A DNA stretch of 64,000 nucleotides from Oceanicaulis sp052055585 (GTDB lineage Bacteria > Pseudomonadota > Alphaproteobacteria > Caulobacterales > Maricaulaceae): positions 2,604,001-2,668,000 of the forward strand of contig NZ_CP170485.1 of assembly GCF_052055585.1 (NCBI RefSeq). The letters are read 5' to 3'. Below the pieces are notes generated by a model. The model worked only from the letters and a program-made list of their open reading frames with translations. It was not told where the DNA came from and searched no databases. Positions 15,368 to 24,056 of this stretch are shown here, piece by piece. A program made the translations under genes and the position numbers. Position 1 is the stretch's first letter. Every line of letters starts with the position of its first letter.

Positions 15368-16829
15368 CGGCTTCGTCGAGCTTGAATGTGGCTTCGCGGG
15401 ACATGTCCGAAGCCTGGGCGATTTCAGTGATGTTGGCGCTGACCGTCCGCACGCCCTCGGCCGCGGTCTGCATGTTCGAGGAGATATCCGCAGTCACCGC
15501 GCTTTGCTCCTCCACGGCCGTGGAAATGCCGGTCGAGATCTGATTGAGCTGATCAATCACGCGCTGGATGTCATCAATCGTGCTGACGGCCTGTCGTGTA
15601 TTGCCCTGGACCGCCTCGATCTGGCGCGAAATCTGATCGGTCGCTTTCGCCGTCTGGCTGGCGAGCGACTTCACCTCACTGGCCACAACCGCAAAACCCT
15701 TGCCGGCCTCCCCGGCGCGGGCCGCCTCGATCGTGGCGTTCAGCGCCAGAAGATTGGTCTGCTCGGCGATGTCGGTGATCAGACGCAGCACTTCGCCAAT
15801 CGCCTGAGCCGCGCCGTCGAGCTCGGAGATCACCGCCTGGGCCTGTCCTGATTTCTCGACGGCACGACTGGACACATTCGCCGCTTCTGCAACCTGGCGG
15901 CTGATCTCGGCGATCGAGGACGCCAGTTCTTCCGCCCCGGACGCCACCGCCTGCACATTCTCGGTCGCGGTCTCGGTCGCTGTGGCGGACTCATTGGCCA
16001 GCTGTGAGGTCTGTACCGCGGCGGCGGCGATCTCTGAAATCTGCTCCGCCATCACCGCCAGAACCGAAGTGCGGTGTTCACGCGCTTCCACCATCCCGGT
16101 GACATCAGTGGCGAATTTAACGACCTTGTAGACCTTCCCGTCCTCATCAAGGATCGGGCTATAGGTCGCCTGAATATAGATCGGCGCGCCGGACTTGGTG
16201 ATGCGCTTGAACTCGGCGGTCTTGGCTTCGCCTGACGCCAGATCCGCCCAGAACTGCTTGTAGGCCTGCGTATTGCGCTCCTCATCAGCGACGAAGAGGG
16301 AATGGTGTCCGCCCTTGATCTCTTCCAGCCGGTACCCGAGAGCGTTGAGGAAATTGTCATTGGCGCCGAGAATTTCACCCGTCGGTGTGAACTCGATCAC
16401 CGCCTGGGACCGACGGATCGCCTCAACCTGCCCGTTAAGATCGCGGTCTTTCAGGACTTTCTCGGTGATGTCGGTGGCGAGCTTGACCACCTTGATCACC
16501 TTGCCCCCCGCCCCACGCACAGGCGTATAGGTCGCCTGGATGTAGACATAGGCGCCGGACTTGGCGACGCGTCGGAACTGGCGCGTTTGCGCCTGACCGG
16601 CGCGCAAGGCGTCCCAGAACTGACGGTAGCCTTCGCCATCGCGCTCGGCCTGGGTGACGAACAGGCCGTGTCGCTGCCCGACAATCTCATCGAGCCTGTA
16701 GCCCATGACGGAAAGGAAGTTCTCGTTTGCGGTCAGGACCTTGCCCTGTGGATCAAACTCGATCACCGCCTGCGACGCATGAATGGCGTCAATGAGCGCC
16801 TGAGCGCCCTGTCCCCAACCTGCAAACAT
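15351..16829 (-). CDS. soluble methyl-accepting chemotaxis protein with two PAS domains
   Basis: Cytoplasmic chemoreceptor of 492 residues. Two near-duplicate PAS domains occupy about 10-125 and 132-245: GKVLTANENFLSVMGYRLDEI and GEILGANDNFLNALGYRLEEI, each followed by a KSGAxxYIQATY segment typical of PAS with a PAC end. The signalling coiled coil follows at about 265-490, with the receptor tip AEQTNLLALNATIEAARAGE and GKGFAVVASEVKSLA. There is no transmembrane segment, HAMP domain or C-terminal CheR-tethering pentapeptide. Such receptors sense cytoplasmic redox, oxygen or energy state, often through FAD or haem, but no cofactor residue is obvious to me. The ATG at 16829 is preferred over a TTG at 16877. 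It is monocistronic, with no che genes nearby. Confidence 0.9.
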   Translation of the reverse strand: MFAGWGQGAQALIDAIHASQAVIEFDPQGKVLTANENFLSVMGYRLDEIVGQRHGLFVTQAERDGEGYRQFWDALRAGQAQTRQFRRVAKSGAYVYIQATYTPVRGAGGKVIKVVKLATDITEKVLKDRDLNGQVEAIRRSQAVIEFTPTGEILGANDNFLNALGYRLEEIKGGHHSLFVADEERNTQAYKQFWADLASGEAKTAEFKRITKSGAPIYIQATYSPILDEDGKVYKVVKFATDVTGMVEAREHRTSVLAVMAEQISEIAAAAVQTSQLANESATATETATENVQAVASGAEELASSIAEISRQVAEAANVSSRAVEKSGQAQAVISELDGAAQAIGEVLRLITDIAEQTNLLALNATIEAARAGEAGKGFAVVASEVKSLASQTAKATDQISRQIEAVQGNTRQAVSTIDDIQRVIDQLNQISTGISTAVEEQSAVTADISSNMQTAAEGVRTVSANITEIAQASDMSREATFKLDEAAKSVA

Positions 16830-17005
16830 CTGCCGCTTACCCCCATGAATGTGCGACGAAAGTCGAATACTTTTCAACTTTCGGCGAGGAGGCAGCGCCG
16901 ATGATTAACGGCTCTTTAATTTAGCCACATACGGCGTACGGTTTTCATAAAACATTACTTGAGAGCGAAAATCATGTGCGCAAGACGCGTATGAGCATTA
17001 TTTTT

Positions 17006-17794
17006 TCAGGTCTTTTGCGTTTCGCGTCGGGTCAGCCAGCGCACCAGAGAGGCGGGCGCGAATCGCATCAGGATCAGTGTGCGCCGCATTGCGGCGCCTG
17101 TGACCACTTCGGTCGCGTCGCGATCATAGCCCTTGATGATGTCAGCAGCGACTTCCGCCGCCGTCGTCGCAGCAAAGCTCTCAAAGGTCCGCACGCCCCC
17201 CATACCCGCCCGCTCCTTGAAGGGCGTGTCGGAGATCGCCGAGGGGCACACAGTCATCACCCGCACGCGGCTGCCGCTGCGAGACAATTCCTGCTCTAGC
17301 GCCAGCGAGTAATGACGCACGAAGGCCTTGGTCGCGGCATAGACCGCAAGGCCCGGCGTCGGCACGAAAGCCGAGTTTGAGGCGAGGTTGATGATATAGC
17401 CGCCATCACGCGCTTCCAGGATCGGCAGGAAAGCGCGGGTCAGAGCATGAAGCGCTCGCAGATTGACGTCGATCATCGCCTGCTCAGCGGCAAGAGGGAT
17501 GTCTTTGGACTCTCCGTATACGCCGAAGCCCGCATTATTGACCAGAACCTCGACCCCGCCTTCGCTTGTGGACCAATCCACAATGCGCTGAACGCTGTCT
17601 GGCGCGGCGAGGTCAAGCGCCATCCCCTTGATCCGTGTATGGGGATAGCGCTCAAGAAGACCCGCGCGCGCCCGCTCGATCTCCGCCTCATCAAGGGAGA
17701 CCCACAAAAGCTCATAACCGCGTTTAAGCCAGAGCTCTGACAGGGCAAGGCCGATCCCGCTCGACCCGCCGGTGATCAGGACGGCCTCGCTCAT
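17006..17794 (-). CDS. short-chain dehydrogenase/reductase
   Basis: Classical SDR of 262 residues with ITGGSSGIG at the N-terminus, NNAGFGVYG, a Ser in LASNSAFVPTPG and the catalytic YAATK. The C-terminal quarter (GYDRDATEVVTGAAMRRTLILMRFAPASLVRWLTRRE) is hydrophobic and basic, as in SDRs that sit on membranes. It resembles DltE/SDR subfamilies acting on lipophilic substrates. Its start overlaps the stop of the upstream SMP-30-like gene by 4 bp, so the two are cotranslated. The substrate cannot be read from sequence. Confidence 0.82.
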   Translation of the reverse strand: MSEAVLITGGSSGIGLALSELWLKRGYELLWVSLDEAEIERARAGLLERYPHTRIKGMALDLAAPDSVQRIVDWSTSEGGVEVLVNNAGFGVYGESKDIPLAAEQAMIDVNLRALHALTRAFLPILEARDGGYIINLASNSAFVPTPGLAVYAATKAFVRHYSLALEQELSRSGSRVRVMTVCPSAISDTPFKERAGMGGVRTFESFAATTAAEVAADIIKGYDRDATEVVTGAAMRRTLILMRFAPASLVRWLTRRETQKT

Positions 17795-18855
17795 TGCACA
17801 GCCTCGGGCATCTCATAAGCGTCCGCGCCATCGCGCTCGAGCCCGGCCACCCAGAGCATGCCCTGCCAGGGCGTCACGGTGGTCGCGCCGAAAGGCGCAT
17901 CATCAGGGCCGTAAAGCACACGCACGGGCTCACCCTCGGCATTCACGCCCATGCCCATGACAGGCCGCGGCGGGAAGGGCGGCAGGCCCGCAATCTGGAT
18001 CCAGCGCCAGGCAAGGCGCTTGAGGAAGGGATTGGAATGCAGACCCTCGATCTGTGGCGAGCGTTGGGATGGCAAGGCGATCCACACAAGCCCCGTGTCT
18101 TCGTCAAAGGCGAGATTGTCCGGATAGCCCGGCAGGCCGTCGATCAGAACGTCATAGGCGCCCGTTTCAGGATCAAGCGCGATGACCCGCGCAGACCAAG
18201 TCTCGTTCACATAGACCACGCCCGACATCGGATCATGATCGACGCCATTGATGAAGCCAAAGCCTTCAGCGAGCACCGTGAATTCATCCGGCCCCGTGAC
18301 CTTGTAGATGACGCCCGTCTGCTCGCCTTCCAGAAGCGAGGTCATGTATTCGCCATAGCCATAGCGGCGCGAGGCGTCGGTCAGGATGACGCTGCCATCG
18401 TCCAGCACCGTCAGGTCATCAGTGAAGACCAGAGGCCCGCCCTCGCTCTCATCGGCGAGCCAGACATCAAACTCCCCCTCGGCATTCAGGCGCAGCAAGC
18501 CCTTCAGGGCGTCTGCAACAAACAGGGCGCCATCCGGGCCGAAGGACAGACCCAGAGGGCGTCCGTTGGTGTTGGCGAATTCCGACCAGCCGCCCGCAAC
18601 TTCGCGCACCATGATGCGGCCATCCGCCAGGCTGGCGTAGAGCCGGCCATCAGGGCCAGGCTCGAGATCCTCGGCGCCATGCAGATCAGGAATCTCCCGG
18701 CGCACGGGCTGTTGCACCGTTTCAAACAGCGCCATGAGGTCGGGATCAGCCGGTGTCGGATGAAAGGGGCGCGCATCCAGCGCGCCCGGCCCGTAAGCGG
18801 CCAATCCGAGAATGATCAGCAAGGCGGCGACGCCGCCCAGAATCCAGCGCAGCAT
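17791..18855 (-). CDS. SMP-30/gluconolactonase/strictosidine-synthase-like beta-propeller protein, membrane-anchored
   Basis: A 354-residue protein with one N-terminal hydrophobic segment (WILGGVAALLIILGLAAYG) that looks like an uncleaved anchor or signal sequence. A six-bladed propeller domain of the SMP-30/strictosidine synthase type follows: LHGAEDLEPGPDGRLYASL, GRPLGLSFGPDGALFVADA, GFGFINGVDHDPMSGVVYVNETW and GYPDNLAFDEDTGLVWIAL. It would lie on the periplasmic face. Relatives hydrolyse lactones or other esters using a central metal ion. The ATG at 18855 has GGGAGGG just upstream. It is the first gene of a two-gene unit with the SDR, so alcohol/lactone chemistry on a shared lipophilic substrate is plausible. 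Confidence 0.8.
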   Translation of the reverse strand: MLRWILGGVAALLIILGLAAYGPGALDARPFHPTPADPDLMALFETVQQPVRREIPDLHGAEDLEPGPDGRLYASLADGRIMVREVAGGWSEFANTNGRPLGLSFGPDGALFVADALKGLLRLNAEGEFDVWLADESEGGPLVFTDDLTVLDDGSVILTDASRRYGYGEYMTSLLEGEQTGVIYKVTGPDEFTVLAEGFGFINGVDHDPMSGVVYVNETWSARVIALDPETGAYDVLIDGLPGYPDNLAFDEDTGLVWIALPSQRSPQIEGLHSNPFLKRLAWRWIQIAGLPPFPPRPVMGMGVNAEGEPVRVLYGPDDAPFGATTVTPWQGMLWVAGLERDGADAYEMPEAVQ

Positions 18856-18918
18856 CACGCCCTCCCCTGAAGTGATTTGCGTCACATTGCGGGAGAAGCG
18901 TGAAACGGGCAAGCGCCT

Positions 18919-20130
18919 TCAGGTCACCGCTTTTCTGGCGAGAAACTCGGGCGCATCCCAGGCGCGGGTCTCGATCACGTCCGCCAGCGCCTCGGCGGCG
19001 TCAAAGACATCCGCATAGGAATTGTAGAGCGGATTGAAGCCGAACCGCATCAGATCCGGGGCCCGGAAATCGCCAATGATGCCGCGCGCGATCAGCGCTT
19101 GCACAATGGCGTAGCCCTGCTCATGACGCAGCACCACATGGCCGCCGCGCCGCTGTCCCCTGCCCGGACAGGCGTGCTCAAGACCCAGCGCCTCGGCCTT
19201 CTCCAGCAGGATATCGCCCAGCGCGATGGCTTTTTTCTCCACCTGCGCCATGTCCACGCCGTCATAGGCGCTGACCGCGCCATCAAGGGCGGAGAGCGCC
19301 AGAATGGAGGGCGAGCTGGTGCGCCAGCGCACGATGCTGTCGTCCGGTTCATAAGCGTCTTCAAAACCGAAGGGGCGTTTATGGCCCAGCCAGCCCGACA
19401 CCGGATGCTCCAGCGTTCCGATCTGGTCTTCCGCGCAGTAGAGAAACGCCGGGGCGCCCGGACCACCGGACAGGAATTTATACCCGCAGCCGACGGCGTA
19501 TCGCGCACCCCAGGCCTTGAGCTTGAGGTCCACCAGCCCGGTGGCGTGGCTGAGATCCCAGATGATGTTGAGCCCCCGCGCCTTCGCCTCGGCTTCATAG
19601 CCTTCAAAGTCGGCGATCTCGGCGGATTTGTAGTGCACGGCGGATTTGATGAAGACCGTCACGCCCTCGGGCAAATCCGCCGGGCGCGTATTGGGCGCGA
19701 CGCGATGCATGGGCGCGCCGGTGATCCGGGCGACACCCTCCATCACATGGTTGTCGGTGGGAAACTCGCCCGCTTCTGTGGCGATGGCGCCGCCGTCACG
19801 GGCCAGCAGGGCCGTGGCGAGCTTGAAGAGGTTGATCGTGACCGTATCGACTGCGATCACCTCTTGCGGTTCGACGCCGACAAGCCGGGCGAGCTTGGCC
19901 CCCAAGGTCAGCGGCAAGTCCATCCAACCCGCATCATTCCACGAGCGGATCAGCCCCTTCGCCCATTCGGTTTCGGCAGCGTGCTGCAAACGCGCGAGCG
20001 CCGCCTTGGGCGGCACGCCCAGCGAATTGCCGTCTAGATAGATCTCGCCGTCAGGCAGCGCGAACAGATCGCGTTTGTCTTTCAGCGGATCGTTCCGGTC
20101 CAGCGCCTCGCAGGCCTCGCGCGTCAGCAT
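18919..20130 (-). CDS. kynU: kynureninase
   Basis: PLP-dependent hydrolysis of kynurenine to anthranilate and alanine (or 3-hydroxykynurenine to 3-hydroxyanthranilate). At 403 residues it is the usual family length. Signatures are EIYLDGNSLGVPP near the N-terminus, the cofactor segment WDLSHATGLVDLKLKAWGARYAVGCGYKFLSGGPGAPAFLY with the Schiff-base lysine in GYKFLSGG, and GWLGHKRPF. The ATG at 20130 has AGGAGAGA upstream. An SDR gene precedes it by 13 bp in the same direction. Tryptophan dioxygenase and kynurenine formamidase are not in the window, so whether this serves tryptophan breakdown or anthranilate/quinoline signalling is open. Confidence 0.93.
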   Translation of the reverse strand: MLTREACEALDRNDPLKDKRDLFALPDGEIYLDGNSLGVPPKAALARLQHAAETEWAKGLIRSWNDAGWMDLPLTLGAKLARLVGVEPQEVIAVDTVTINLFKLATALLARDGGAIATEAGEFPTDNHVMEGVARITGAPMHRVAPNTRPADLPEGVTVFIKSAVHYKSAEIADFEGYEAEAKARGLNIIWDLSHATGLVDLKLKAWGARYAVGCGYKFLSGGPGAPAFLYCAEDQIGTLEHPVSGWLGHKRPFGFEDAYEPDDSIVRWRTSSPSILALSALDGAVSAYDGVDMAQVEKKAIALGDILLEKAEALGLEHACPGRGQRRGGHVVLRHEQGYAIVQALIARGIIGDFRAPDLMRFGFNPLYNSYADVFDAAEALADVIETRAWDAPEFLARKAVT

Positions 20131-20143
20131 GAAGTTCTCTCTC

Positions 20144-20923
20144 CTACAGCGGACCACGCTCGGTGATGCCGCCATCCACGACGAATTTCTGGCCCGTCAT
20201 ATAGCTTGATGCGTCGCTGGCGAGGAAGTGGATCGCAGCGGCCATGTCTTCAGGCTGGCCGACGCGCTTGATGGAGAAGTTGCGCTTCATCATGTCTTCA
20301 AGGTTCGGATCGGACGTCAGCGCCGAGGCGAGCTTGGTCTCGGTCAGACCCGGGCACAGCGCATTCACGCGAATCCCCAGATGGCCGCATTCCTGGGCCA
20401 GAACCTGCGTCAGCGAAATCACGGCGGCTTTCGAGATCGAATACGCGCCCTGGAAATAGCCCGGACGGATGCCGTTGATCGAGGCGACATTGATGATCGA
20501 ACCCCGGCCCTGATCCTTCATGAAGGTGTTGATGGCCAGATTGGACAGGAAGAACGGGCCTTTGACGTTCACGTCGAAGGTCTTGTCCCAGGCCTCGTCC
20601 GGGGTGTCCTTGGCTTCACCGAAATACGGGCTGGTCGCGCCATTGTTGACCAGCACGTCGAGACGGCCTTCGTTTTCCTTGATGCTGGCCATGGCCGCTT
20701 CGCGATGTTCGGCCTCGCCCAGATGCAGCACCATGGCGCGGGCTTTGCCGCCCTCGGCCTTGATCTCTTCAGCAACACGCTCGCAATCGCCGATCTTGCG
20801 GCTCGAGCAGATCACCATGGCGCCATTGCGCGCCATGCGCTTGGCGGCGGCTTCGCCAATGCCGCGGCTCGCGCCGGCGACGAGAACCACACGGCCTTCC
20901 AGCGACAGGTCTTTCTCGGACAT
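20144..20923 (-). CDS. short-chain dehydrogenase/reductase (FabG-like)
   Basis: Classical SDR of 259 residues: coenzyme motif AGASRGIG, NNGATSPYFG in place of the usual NNAG, catalytic Ser in NVASINGIRPG and YSISK, then LCPGLTETKLA. The C-terminus MTGQKFVVDGG is typical of 3-oxoacyl reductase-like SDRs. The ATG at 20923 has GGGAGGA upstream. It is the first gene of an operon with kynU. A role in the kynurenine route is not established for this family; it may simply be cotranscribed. A near-palindrome lies just upstream of the start. Confidence 0.85.
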   Translation of the reverse strand: MSEKDLSLEGRVVLVAGASRGIGEAAAKRMARNGAMVICSSRKIGDCERVAEEIKAEGGKARAMVLHLGEAEHREAAMASIKENEGRLDVLVNNGATSPYFGEAKDTPDEAWDKTFDVNVKGPFFLSNLAINTFMKDQGRGSIINVASINGIRPGYFQGAYSISKAAVISLTQVLAQECGHLGIRVNALCPGLTETKLASALTSDPNLEDMMKRNFSIKRVGQPEDMAAAIHFLASDASSYMTGQKFVVDGGITERGPL

Positions 20924-20945
20924 GATTTTCCTCCCGTTCACGTCA

Positions 20946-20959
20946 CTTAATGCGTTAAG
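20946..20959. promoter_or_regulatory. near-palindrome upstream of the SDR-kynU operon, possible operator
   Basis: CTTAATGCGTTAAG matches its own reverse complement at 12 of 14 positions, with perfect CTTAA/TTAAG arms. It lies 23 bp upstream of the SDR start codon. KynU operons are often controlled by Lrp/AsnC-type KynR, but no regulator gene is adjacent and I cannot assign the site. It may be chance. Confidence 0.3.
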
Positions 20960-21008
20960 CGGCACGTTAGCGGCGGATTGCTGCGATGGCGAGGGGGCGC
21001 CTGCAACG

Positions 21009-21035
21009 AAAAAGGGAGGCGTTTCCGCCTCCCTT
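21009..21035 (-). terminator. intrinsic terminator of the S9 peptidase gene
   Basis: Perfect 10-bp stem AAGGGAGGCG / CGCCTCCCTT closed by a GAAA tetraloop on the minus strand and followed there by TTTT. It starts 11 bases beyond the peptidase stop codon and separates that gene from the SDR-kynU operon. Confidence 0.85.
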
Positions 21036-21045
21036 CTCACACCGC

Positions 21046-23094
21046 TTATTCAGCGTCTTCAAGTCCCAGCCGTTCGGCCAGATCGAGCTCCGGCGCGGGC
21101 GGTTCGCCGCCTTCGCCTTGCAGGTAATGGGTCATCCAGCGCTGCACGCGCAGACCATAGTCATACTGGGCGGCGGCGCGGCGATTGCCATGGCCTTCGC
21201 CCGGATAGGTGACAAGGCGCACCGGCGCGTTCGAAGTCGCCTTCATGATCCGGTACAGGATGAAGGACTGACTGGTGTCCACACGCGTATCGGCTTCGCC
21301 ATGCAGGATCAGCGTCGGCGTGGTCGAGCCCGGCGCGTTATAGGTCGGGCTGTGCTCGAGATAATTCATCCAGTCATCCCAGGGCGCCTGCATGAAGTGC
21401 ACATCCACCATCTCGATCGGGATTTCGGTGGTGCCCAGGAAGCTGATGAGGTCGGTCAGCGCCACGAAAGGCGCAGAGGCGGCGAAGTGCTCGCTGGCCA
21501 CCGTCGCGCCCCAGGCCGAAGCGAAGCCGCCATAGGAGCCGCCGGTGATGCCGACGCGGTCCGCATCCACGATCCCGGCCTCAGACAGGGCGCCGATGGC
21601 GTCCACCAGATCCCAGAATTCCTCACCCGGACCATCCAGATGATCAAGCTTGGCGAAGCGTTCACCGCGGCCCGTCGAGCCGCGATAATTGGGGTAGAAA
21701 ACCGCAAAGCCCTGACCCGCGCCGATATGGCCCAGATTGGAATAACCGTTCACCCAGCCATTGCTGTCATGGGCTTCAGGACCGCCATGCACGGTCATGA
21801 TCATCGGCCAGCCGCCTTCGGGCGCTGCGCCTTGCGGGGTCACCAGAACGCCCTCGATCCGCTCGCCGTCGCGCGCTTCGAACTCGAAGACGCGCTGATC
21901 GCCCCAGGCGATGCTCTCAAGCTGCGGGTTGTGATCGGTCCACTGGCGCATACGACGACGGTCGCCCACGAACAGTTCACGCGGATGGGTGGCGGCGTGG
22001 ATGGTCGTCGCCAGCACGCGATCGTCGCGATCATAATCCATGGCCGAGATCACACCCGCTTCAGTCGGCGTGCGACGCTCCTCACGGCCATTGACGTTGT
22101 ATTCGACAAGCGCGGTGCCCGTGCCGACGCTGGCGACGGTGAGGATGGAATCGCGGTCGATCCAGGCCAGCTGGCTCACATGCTGCTCGGCGTCGCGCGC
22201 AATTGCGCGGAACGCGCCGCTGTCGACATCCGCCACATGCAGCGTGCCCGCCGTCGGATCGGCGCGATCCGCAGCCGCAATGAAGGCCAGACGCGAACCG
22301 TCCGGCGAGAAATCGGCCATGCCGATCTTGCCTTCGGTGTCGATGGTGGAGATCACCGATCCGTCCGCCGCGCTCACCACACTCCACTGACGCTCCATCA
22401 GGGAATCATCCACCAGCGTCGTCGGGGCCAGCGCCACAGCGAGACGAGAACCATCTTCGCTCAGCGCCAGCGAAGACGCGTGACCGGGCAGATCAAAGCG
22501 CACCGGCTCGGCGTCCGCGTCCGACAGGTCCGCGCGCCAGACATGAGAGAAGATGTCGTTCTCTTCAAAGACATTGGCCATGAAGCCGCGATCATGCAGC
22601 GCTTCGCTGACCCGATCGGCTTTCTCACGCGCAATGAAGAAGACCGTCTCGCCATCCGGCGCGATCACATAGGACTGGATCGAGGCGTTATGGGCGAAGA
22701 TCCGGCGCGCTTCGCCGCCATTGACCGGAATCTCGTACAGCGCCGATCCCGTATCGCCATCGCGATGGGTCAGGAAGGTTAGCGCCTCGCCATCCGGAGA
22801 CCAGTCCGCGCCGCTGATATAGCTTTCACCGCTCAGATAGAGCCGCGCCGCATCCGGACCCGAAGCCACATAGAGCTCGGTCTTGGGCGTGCCGTCTTCG
22901 GCGCCCTCGACCACATTGCGGGGAATGGACAGGGTGAAAGCAACCTGCTCGCCATCAGGCGAGATATCCACGCCAGACACCTGGCGGATTTCGAAGAGGT
23001 CTTCCAGCGTCAGGGGGTCCTGCGCCTGGGTCTGCGCGCCAAGCGCGACCGCAGCAGCGAGCCCCAGAGCGCCAGTGAACAGTGGACGGTTCAT
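21046..23094 (-). CDS. secreted S9-family (prolyl oligopeptidase / acylaminoacyl peptidase-like) serine peptidase
   Basis: Exported peptidase of 682 residues. A signal peptide (MNRPLFTGALGLAAAVALGAQ, cut near AQAQ-DP) precedes a beta-propeller of about 400 residues with repeated SPDG motifs (DISPDGEQVAF, WSPDGEALTF, FSPDGSRLAF). The C-terminal hydrolase domain has HGGPEAHD, the nucleophile GGSYGGFAS, the acid in HGEADTRVD and the histidine in YPGEGHGN. The propeller gates access, so short peptides are the expected substrates. The ATG at 23094 has AAGGAG eight bases upstream. It is a single-gene unit with its own terminator. Marine alphaproteobacteria commonly carry several S9 enzymes for peptide use. 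Confidence 0.92.
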   Translation of the reverse strand: MNRPLFTGALGLAAAVALGAQTQAQDPLTLEDLFEIRQVSGVDISPDGEQVAFTLSIPRNVVEGAEDGTPKTELYVASGPDAARLYLSGESYISGADWSPDGEALTFLTHRDGDTGSALYEIPVNGGEARRIFAHNASIQSYVIAPDGETVFFIAREKADRVSEALHDRGFMANVFEENDIFSHVWRADLSDADAEPVRFDLPGHASSLALSEDGSRLAVALAPTTLVDDSLMERQWSVVSAADGSVISTIDTEGKIGMADFSPDGSRLAFIAAADRADPTAGTLHVADVDSGAFRAIARDAEQHVSQLAWIDRDSILTVASVGTGTALVEYNVNGREERRTPTEAGVISAMDYDRDDRVLATTIHAATHPRELFVGDRRRMRQWTDHNPQLESIAWGDQRVFEFEARDGERIEGVLVTPQGAAPEGGWPMIMTVHGGPEAHDSNGWVNGYSNLGHIGAGQGFAVFYPNYRGSTGRGERFAKLDHLDGPGEEFWDLVDAIGALSEAGIVDADRVGITGGSYGGFASAWGATVASEHFAASAPFVALTDLISFLGTTEIPIEMVDVHFMQAPWDDWMNYLEHSPTYNAPGSTTPTLILHGEADTRVDTSQSFILYRIMKATSNAPVRLVTYPGEGHGNRRAAAQYDYGLRVQRWMTHYLQGEGGEPPAPELDLAERLGLEDAE

Positions 23095-23228
23095 GACGAT
23101 ACTCCTTGGTGAACTGTGCGCGCAGCCTATAGGCAAGATCACCCGCGCGTCGAGGCGATGTCGGCAGGGCGCGCCATCACGAATGCTGCGGCAAACAGCA
23201 CTCGCGTGCTGCGAAGTTTAACACAATC

Positions 23229-24005
23229 CTAATCGCGGCTCGGCGCCTTGGAGAACTCGGCGTATTTGTTCTTTTTCTCGCGAACGTCTTCAGCGCCTTC
23301 GATCACCACGACCGCCTCGCCCTTGGGCGCATCGGTCAGTCGGGCCTCAAGCTCGGACAAGGTCCCGCGCCAGACCCGCTCAAAGCGTTTGGTCAGCTCA
23401 AGGGTCAGGGCCGCCCGGCGATCCCCCAGCACTTCCCGCGCGTCCGCCAGCGTTTCAGACAGCCTTTGGGGGCTTTCCATCAGTATCAGGCTGGCGGGCA
23501 GGCCGGCATAGGTTTCAAAGAGCGCCTTGCGCTTGCCCGACTTGCGCGGCGGAAAACCGATGAAGGTGAAACGATCGGTCGGCAGCCCCGAGATAGATAG
23601 CGCCATGATCACCGAAGACACCCCCGGCGCGGCGCTGACCTCCAGCCCGGCCTCCACCGCCGCCTGCACGACCCGGTAGCCGGGATCGGAGATGGCCGGC
23701 GTGCCGGCATCACTGACCAGCGCCACCGTCGCGCCGTCCGTGATGAGTTTGACGATGCCCGCCGCACTCGCCTGCTCGTTATGGTCATGGCACGCGATCA
23801 GGCGCTTGTCGGTGATCCCGCCCTGATCCAGCAAACGCCGGGTGACGCGGGTATCCTCGCACGCAATCGCGTCCGCGGTGCGCAGCACCTCCCAGGCGCG
23901 CGCGGTCATATCGCCCATATTGCCAATGGGCGTGGTCACCAGCACCAGGCGCGGCCCGGTTTCCGGCGGCGCATCAAGGTCGGCAGTCTGTGCGGAATCA
24001 TTCAT
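23229..24005 (-). CDS. rsmI: 16S rRNA (cytidine1402-2'-O)-methyltransferase
   Basis: SAM-dependent tetrapyrrole-methylase-fold enzyme that 2'-O-methylates C1402 at the ribosomal P site. Signatures are LVLVTTPIGNMGDMTARA (P-loop region), ACEDTRVTRRLLDQ, ALVSDAGTPAISDPGYRVV and FIGFPPRKSGKRK. At 258 residues it is shorter than the approximately 285 of many homologues, because the C-terminal helical domain ends early (KYAEFSKAPSRD), but the catalytic core is complete. The usual yraN and penicillin-binding-activator neighbours are absent. It is followed 51 bp upstream by an unrelated flavoprotein on the same strand. Confidence 0.93.
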   Translation of the reverse strand: MNDSAQTADLDAPPETGPRLVLVTTPIGNMGDMTARAWEVLRTADAIACEDTRVTRRLLDQGGITDKRLIACHDHNEQASAAGIVKLITDGATVALVSDAGTPAISDPGYRVVQAAVEAGLEVSAAPGVSSVIMALSISGLPTDRFTFIGFPPRKSGKRKALFETYAGLPASLILMESPQRLSETLADAREVLGDRRAALTLELTKRFERVWRGTLSELEARLTDAPKGEAVVVIEGAEDVREKKNKYAEFSKAPSRD

Positions 24006-24056
24006 GCGCCCATCCTACTCCCGAGCGCTCAACTGACCAGCGCTGCAGGCTGCGCT

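Noticed and set aside
20986..22782. 598-residue plus-strand open frame
   Set aside because: Antisense to the S9 peptidase, with no recognisable motif and the composition of a shadow frame.
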